DNA of 9,472 nt, from assembly GCA_945917385.1 (NCBI GenBank), contig CAMEHJ010000026.1:1-9472 (forward strand), written 5' to 3'. Below are positions 7,868 to 9,472 of this stretch, one piece after another (positions within the stretch are counted from its first letter, which is position 1; the number at the start of each line of letters is the position of its first letter). This DNA comes from an uncultured bacterium. GTDB lineage: Bacteria; Bacillota_A; Clostridia; Oscillospirales; Oscillospiraceae. The translations under genes and the position numbers were made by a program. Under the pieces are notes generated by a model. It made no database searches and was not told the DNA's origin. It saw only the letters and a program-made list of their open reading frames with translations.

Positions 7868-7896
7868 TTGCATTTATTGAAGCAGTATAGTATAAT
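7868..7896 (+). promoter_or_regulatory. Promoter of the creatininase-nhaC unit
   Basis: An exact TATAAT (7891-7896) is spaced 17 bp from TTGCAT (7868-7873), which keeps only the TTG of the -35 consensus. Transcription should start near 7902-7904, giving a leader of about 32 bases. The -35 box lies at the centre of the palindrome AAATGCTTGCATTT (7862-7875). A weak -35 and overlapping palindromes suggest a regulated promoter. Confidence 0.7.
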
Positions 7897-7921
7897 TGCG
7901 CCTGTCGAAAAAGTTTACTTC

Positions 7922-7926
7922 GGAGG
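7922..7926 (+). promoter_or_regulatory. Ribosome binding site deciding the creatininase start
   Basis: GGAGG is 8 bases before the ATG at 7935 and 11 before the ATG at 7938, favouring 7935. The in-frame TTG at 7896 falls on the last base of the -10 box and cannot be in the transcript. Confidence 0.85.
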
Positions 7927-7934
7927 ATAGAAAA

Positions 7935-8762
7935 ATGATGAAGGACTGGCAGACAGTCTACTCCGTCAAGGGCCCCAAGACCATGATGGAGATGACTGCG
8001 ACCGAGCTTATGGAGGCCATGAAAGAGACAAAGACCATCATTCTCTCTTTCGGCGCGATTGAAAACCACGGCGTGCACCTGCCCCTCGGCGCCGACTATT
8101 ATCAGGCCGACGCGCTTATCAGATGCACCTATGAGGCTCTGCTTGAGATGGGACACAAGACGGTTCCCGGCTTTGCCGTCCCGTTCGGAACGCAGACCAA
8201 TAAATTCGAAAGACAGGGCGAGCACCTTATCGGCAACGCCTACCTGTTTGAAAAGGTGTTCATCGACATGGTGGAGAGCCTTGTTCTCGCACTCAACGAG
8301 ACCGGCTTTGAGAAGTTCATCCTCATTATGAACCACTCGGAGAACCACTCCGCACTCAACTGCGCGGCGAAGGATCTTGCAAACCGCCATAATATTCAGT
8401 GCATCGTCTGCGACTGGGTCGCCCCGCACAACGACTTCTGGCCGCTCGTGCTGAAAAATGCGGAGCATCAGGGTCACGGCGGTGAGGATGAGACGGCGTG
8501 CGTCATGGCGACTGTGCCTGAGCTTGTCAATGTCTCCGAGGCAAAGCCCTACTATGCACCCGACGACGAAAAGCCCGTCAAGATGGGCGGACTATACTAC
8601 TACGGCGGCTCCGTCGGCGTGTTCACCCCCGTCGAGAGATACAAGGACGACAGCCCCGGCTACATCGGCAACCCCGCCGACGCAACACCCGAGGAGGGCA
8701 GAGTGTGTCTCGAAGCCTACGCCAAGTGGATAGCCCAGGTCGCGGACAAGTACCTGTTCTGA
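7935..8762 (+). CDS. Creatininase-family metal-dependent amidohydrolase
   Basis: This 275-residue cytoplasmic protein belongs to the creatininase family (PF02633 type), dinuclear-metal hydrolases that open cyclic amides or cleave C-N bonds. Members include creatininase, formamidopyrimidine deformylases and the mycofactocin protein MftE. Visible motifs are GAIENHGVHLPLGAD (E43, H45, D54, with the same spacing as E34, H36, D45 of Pseudomonas creatininase, from memory), NHSENH (H134, E136), HGGEDET (H181, E184) and GNPADATPEEG near the C-terminus. Most relatives have NGHGGN where this has NHSEN; true creatininase has GHYEN, so the HxEN form with a possible metal-binding Glu favours creatininase-like chemistry. 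The equivalent of the creatininase Tyr in that motif is S135, so the substrate may differ. Its own promoter and a following transporter gene suggest catabolism of an imported amide. Family membership is firm; substrate is unknown. Confidence 0.88.
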   Translation: MMKDWQTVYSVKGPKTMMEMTATELMEAMKETKTIILSFGAIENHGVHLPLGADYYQADALIRCTYEALLEMGHKTVPGFAVPFGTQTNKFERQGEHLIGNAYLFEKVFIDMVESLVLALNETGFEKFILIMNHSENHSALNCAAKDLANRHNIQCIVCDWVAPHNDFWPLVLKNAEHQGHGGEDETACVMATVPELVNVSEAKPYYAPDDEKPVKMGGLYYYGGSVGVFTPVERYKDDSPGYIGNPADATPEEGRVCLEAYAKWIAQVADKYLF

Positions 8763-8787
8763 GAAAGCAATTTGTTTAATATACATT

Positions 8788-8793
8788 AAGGAG
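8788..8793 (+). promoter_or_regulatory. Ribosome binding site of the NhaC-family gene
   Basis: AAGGAG is 8 bases before the ATG at 8802. The 39-bp gap after the creatininase gene holds no terminator and no convincing promoter, so the two genes are probably co-transcribed. Confidence 0.85.
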
Positions 8794-8801
8794 AAAAGAA
8801 A

Positions 8802-9472
8802 ATGGAAGAAAAGAAAGAATTGAAGATGCCATTCGGTGCGGCGCTCTTCTGCATCCTGTTTTTGCTCGTCACGATGATAGCGTCTATGCTCTGGCTCGAT
8901 ATTCCCATTCATATCGACCTGCTCATGTCCATTGGCGTTACGCTTCTGGTCGCGTACATCTTCAACGGCCACCAGTGGAAGCCGCTTGCCGAAGCCATCG
9001 ACTACGGCGGCACCATCTGCATCCAGCCCACCATTATCATGATGTCCATCGGCTGTGTCGTCGCGTCCTGGATCGCCTGCGGCACCGTGCCCATGATCAT
9101 CTACTGGGGTCTGAAAATTATCAACCCCTCCGTGTTCCTGGTCACCGCCTGCCTCATCACCGCCATCATCGCCATCTCCATCGGCAGCTCCTGGTCTGCC
9201 GCCGGCACCATCGGCGTTGCGCTCATGGGAATAGGTCTCGGCCTTGGCATTAACCCCGCCATGACCGCGGGCGCGGTCATCTCCGGTGCGTACCTCGGTG
9301 ATAAGATGTCCCCAATGTCCGACACCACCAACCTCGCCCCCGCCGTCGCGGAGGCCGACCTTTTTGACCACATTAAGTCCATGATGTACACCACCGGCCC
9401 CGCGTTCCTCGCGTCCCTGCTTATTTACGCGCTGCTCGGTCTCAGGTACAACGCCGCTTCCGTTGACTCCCA
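8802..9472 (+). CDS. NhaC-family Na+/H+ antiporter, N-terminal half (3' end outside window)
   Basis: The frame stays open from the ATG to the window edge, giving 223 residues of a protein that in this family is usually about 450-480 long. After a short charged start (MEEKKELKMP) come hydrophobic segments at about 11-31, 37-54, 68-90, 94-104, 110-128, 131-150 and 195-215, so it is an inner-membrane protein. The family signature is very clear: GSSWSAAGTIGVALMGIG, then GAVISGAYLGDKMSPMSDTTNLAPAVA, the conserved NhaC core. NhaC proteins exchange sodium for protons; some relatives exchange organic acids such as malate and lactate (MleN). Lying 39 bp behind a creatininase-family hydrolase without its own promoter, it may move that enzyme's substrate or product with sodium rather than serve only in pH control. 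That role is inferred. Confidence 0.9.
   Translation, partial: MEEKKELKMPFGAALFCILFLLVTMIASMLWLDIPIHIDLLMSIGVTLLVAYIFNGHQWKPLAEAIDYGGTICIQPTIIMMSIGCVVASWIACGTVPMIIYWGLKIINPSVFLVTACLITAIIAISIGSSWSAAGTIGVALMGIGLGLGINPAMTAGAVISGAYLGDKMSPMSDTTNLAPAVAEADLFDHIKSMMYTTGPAFLASLLIYALLGLRYNAASVDS

Noticed and set aside
7712..7930. 72-residue + strand open frame across the terminator and the next promoter
   Set aside because: It runs through a 14-bp terminator hairpin and the -35/-10 region, with no ribosome binding site of its own.
7896..7934. Upstream TTG start adding 13 residues to the creatininase protein
   Set aside because: The TTG overlaps the -10 box, so it is not transcribed, and the GGAGG at 7922-7926 would lie inside the coding region. 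ATG 7935 has ideal spacing.
8763..8801. Possible separate promoter for nhaC in the AT-rich gap
   Set aside because: There is no -10/-35 pair with proper spacing in 39 bp; the gap mainly holds the ribosome binding site.
8592..9371. 259-residue - strand open frame opposite the creatininase end and nhaC
   Set aside because: Its product is a low-complexity run of Asp, Gly and His, typical of reading membrane-protein codons backwards, and it crosses two clear + strand genes.

Overview
The window looks like a chromosomal stretch of a moderately GC-rich, Gram-positive anaerobe of the Clostridia, probably a gut Oscillospirales or Ruminococcaceae type. The support is indirect: strong GGAGG-type ribosome binding sites, sigma-A promoters with exact TATAAT boxes in AT-rich spacers, hairpin plus T-tract terminators, a short branching enzyme without the extra N-terminal domain seen in E. 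coli, and an NhaC-family antiporter. All genes run on the + strand. I see no RNA genes, mobile elements, CRISPR arrays or phage genes. GC content was judged by eye, not computed.

Layout. (1) 1-1740 is the 3' part of a large gene for a probably exported protein built from loosely repeated beta-rich modules; it ends in TGA TAA and a strong terminator (1774-1806). (2) 1856-7787 is a complete transcription unit: promoter, glgB (branching enzyme), glgA (glycogen synthase), then a cytoplasmic GH13 glucan hydrolase whose start codon overlaps the glgA stop, closed by a 14-bp perfect-stem terminator. (3) 7788-9472 starts a second unit. An AT-rich promoter region with several palindromes precedes a creatininase-family amidohydrolase, followed 39 bp later by the first half of an NhaC-family sodium/proton antiporter that runs off the window.

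How the genes work together. glgB and glgA make and branch alpha-1,4/1,6-glucan, and the coupled GH13 enzyme probably trims or recycles the same polymer or imported maltodextrin inside the cell. The ADP-glucose pyrophosphorylase genes (glgC/glgD) and glycogen phosphorylase are not in the window. The second unit pairs a metal-dependent amide or cyclic-amide hydrolase with a sodium-linked transporter, which suggests uptake or exchange of a small nitrogenous compound and its hydrolysis.

The least ordinary parts are the promoter region of the creatininase-nhaC unit, with two TGAAT/ATTCA palindromes resembling ArgR/AhrC boxes, the creatininase-like HxEN metal motif in the hydrolase, and the roughly 165-residue N-terminal domain of unknown function on the GH13 enzyme. 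None is proof of a new system; the creatininase-NhaC pair is the best candidate for something undescribed.
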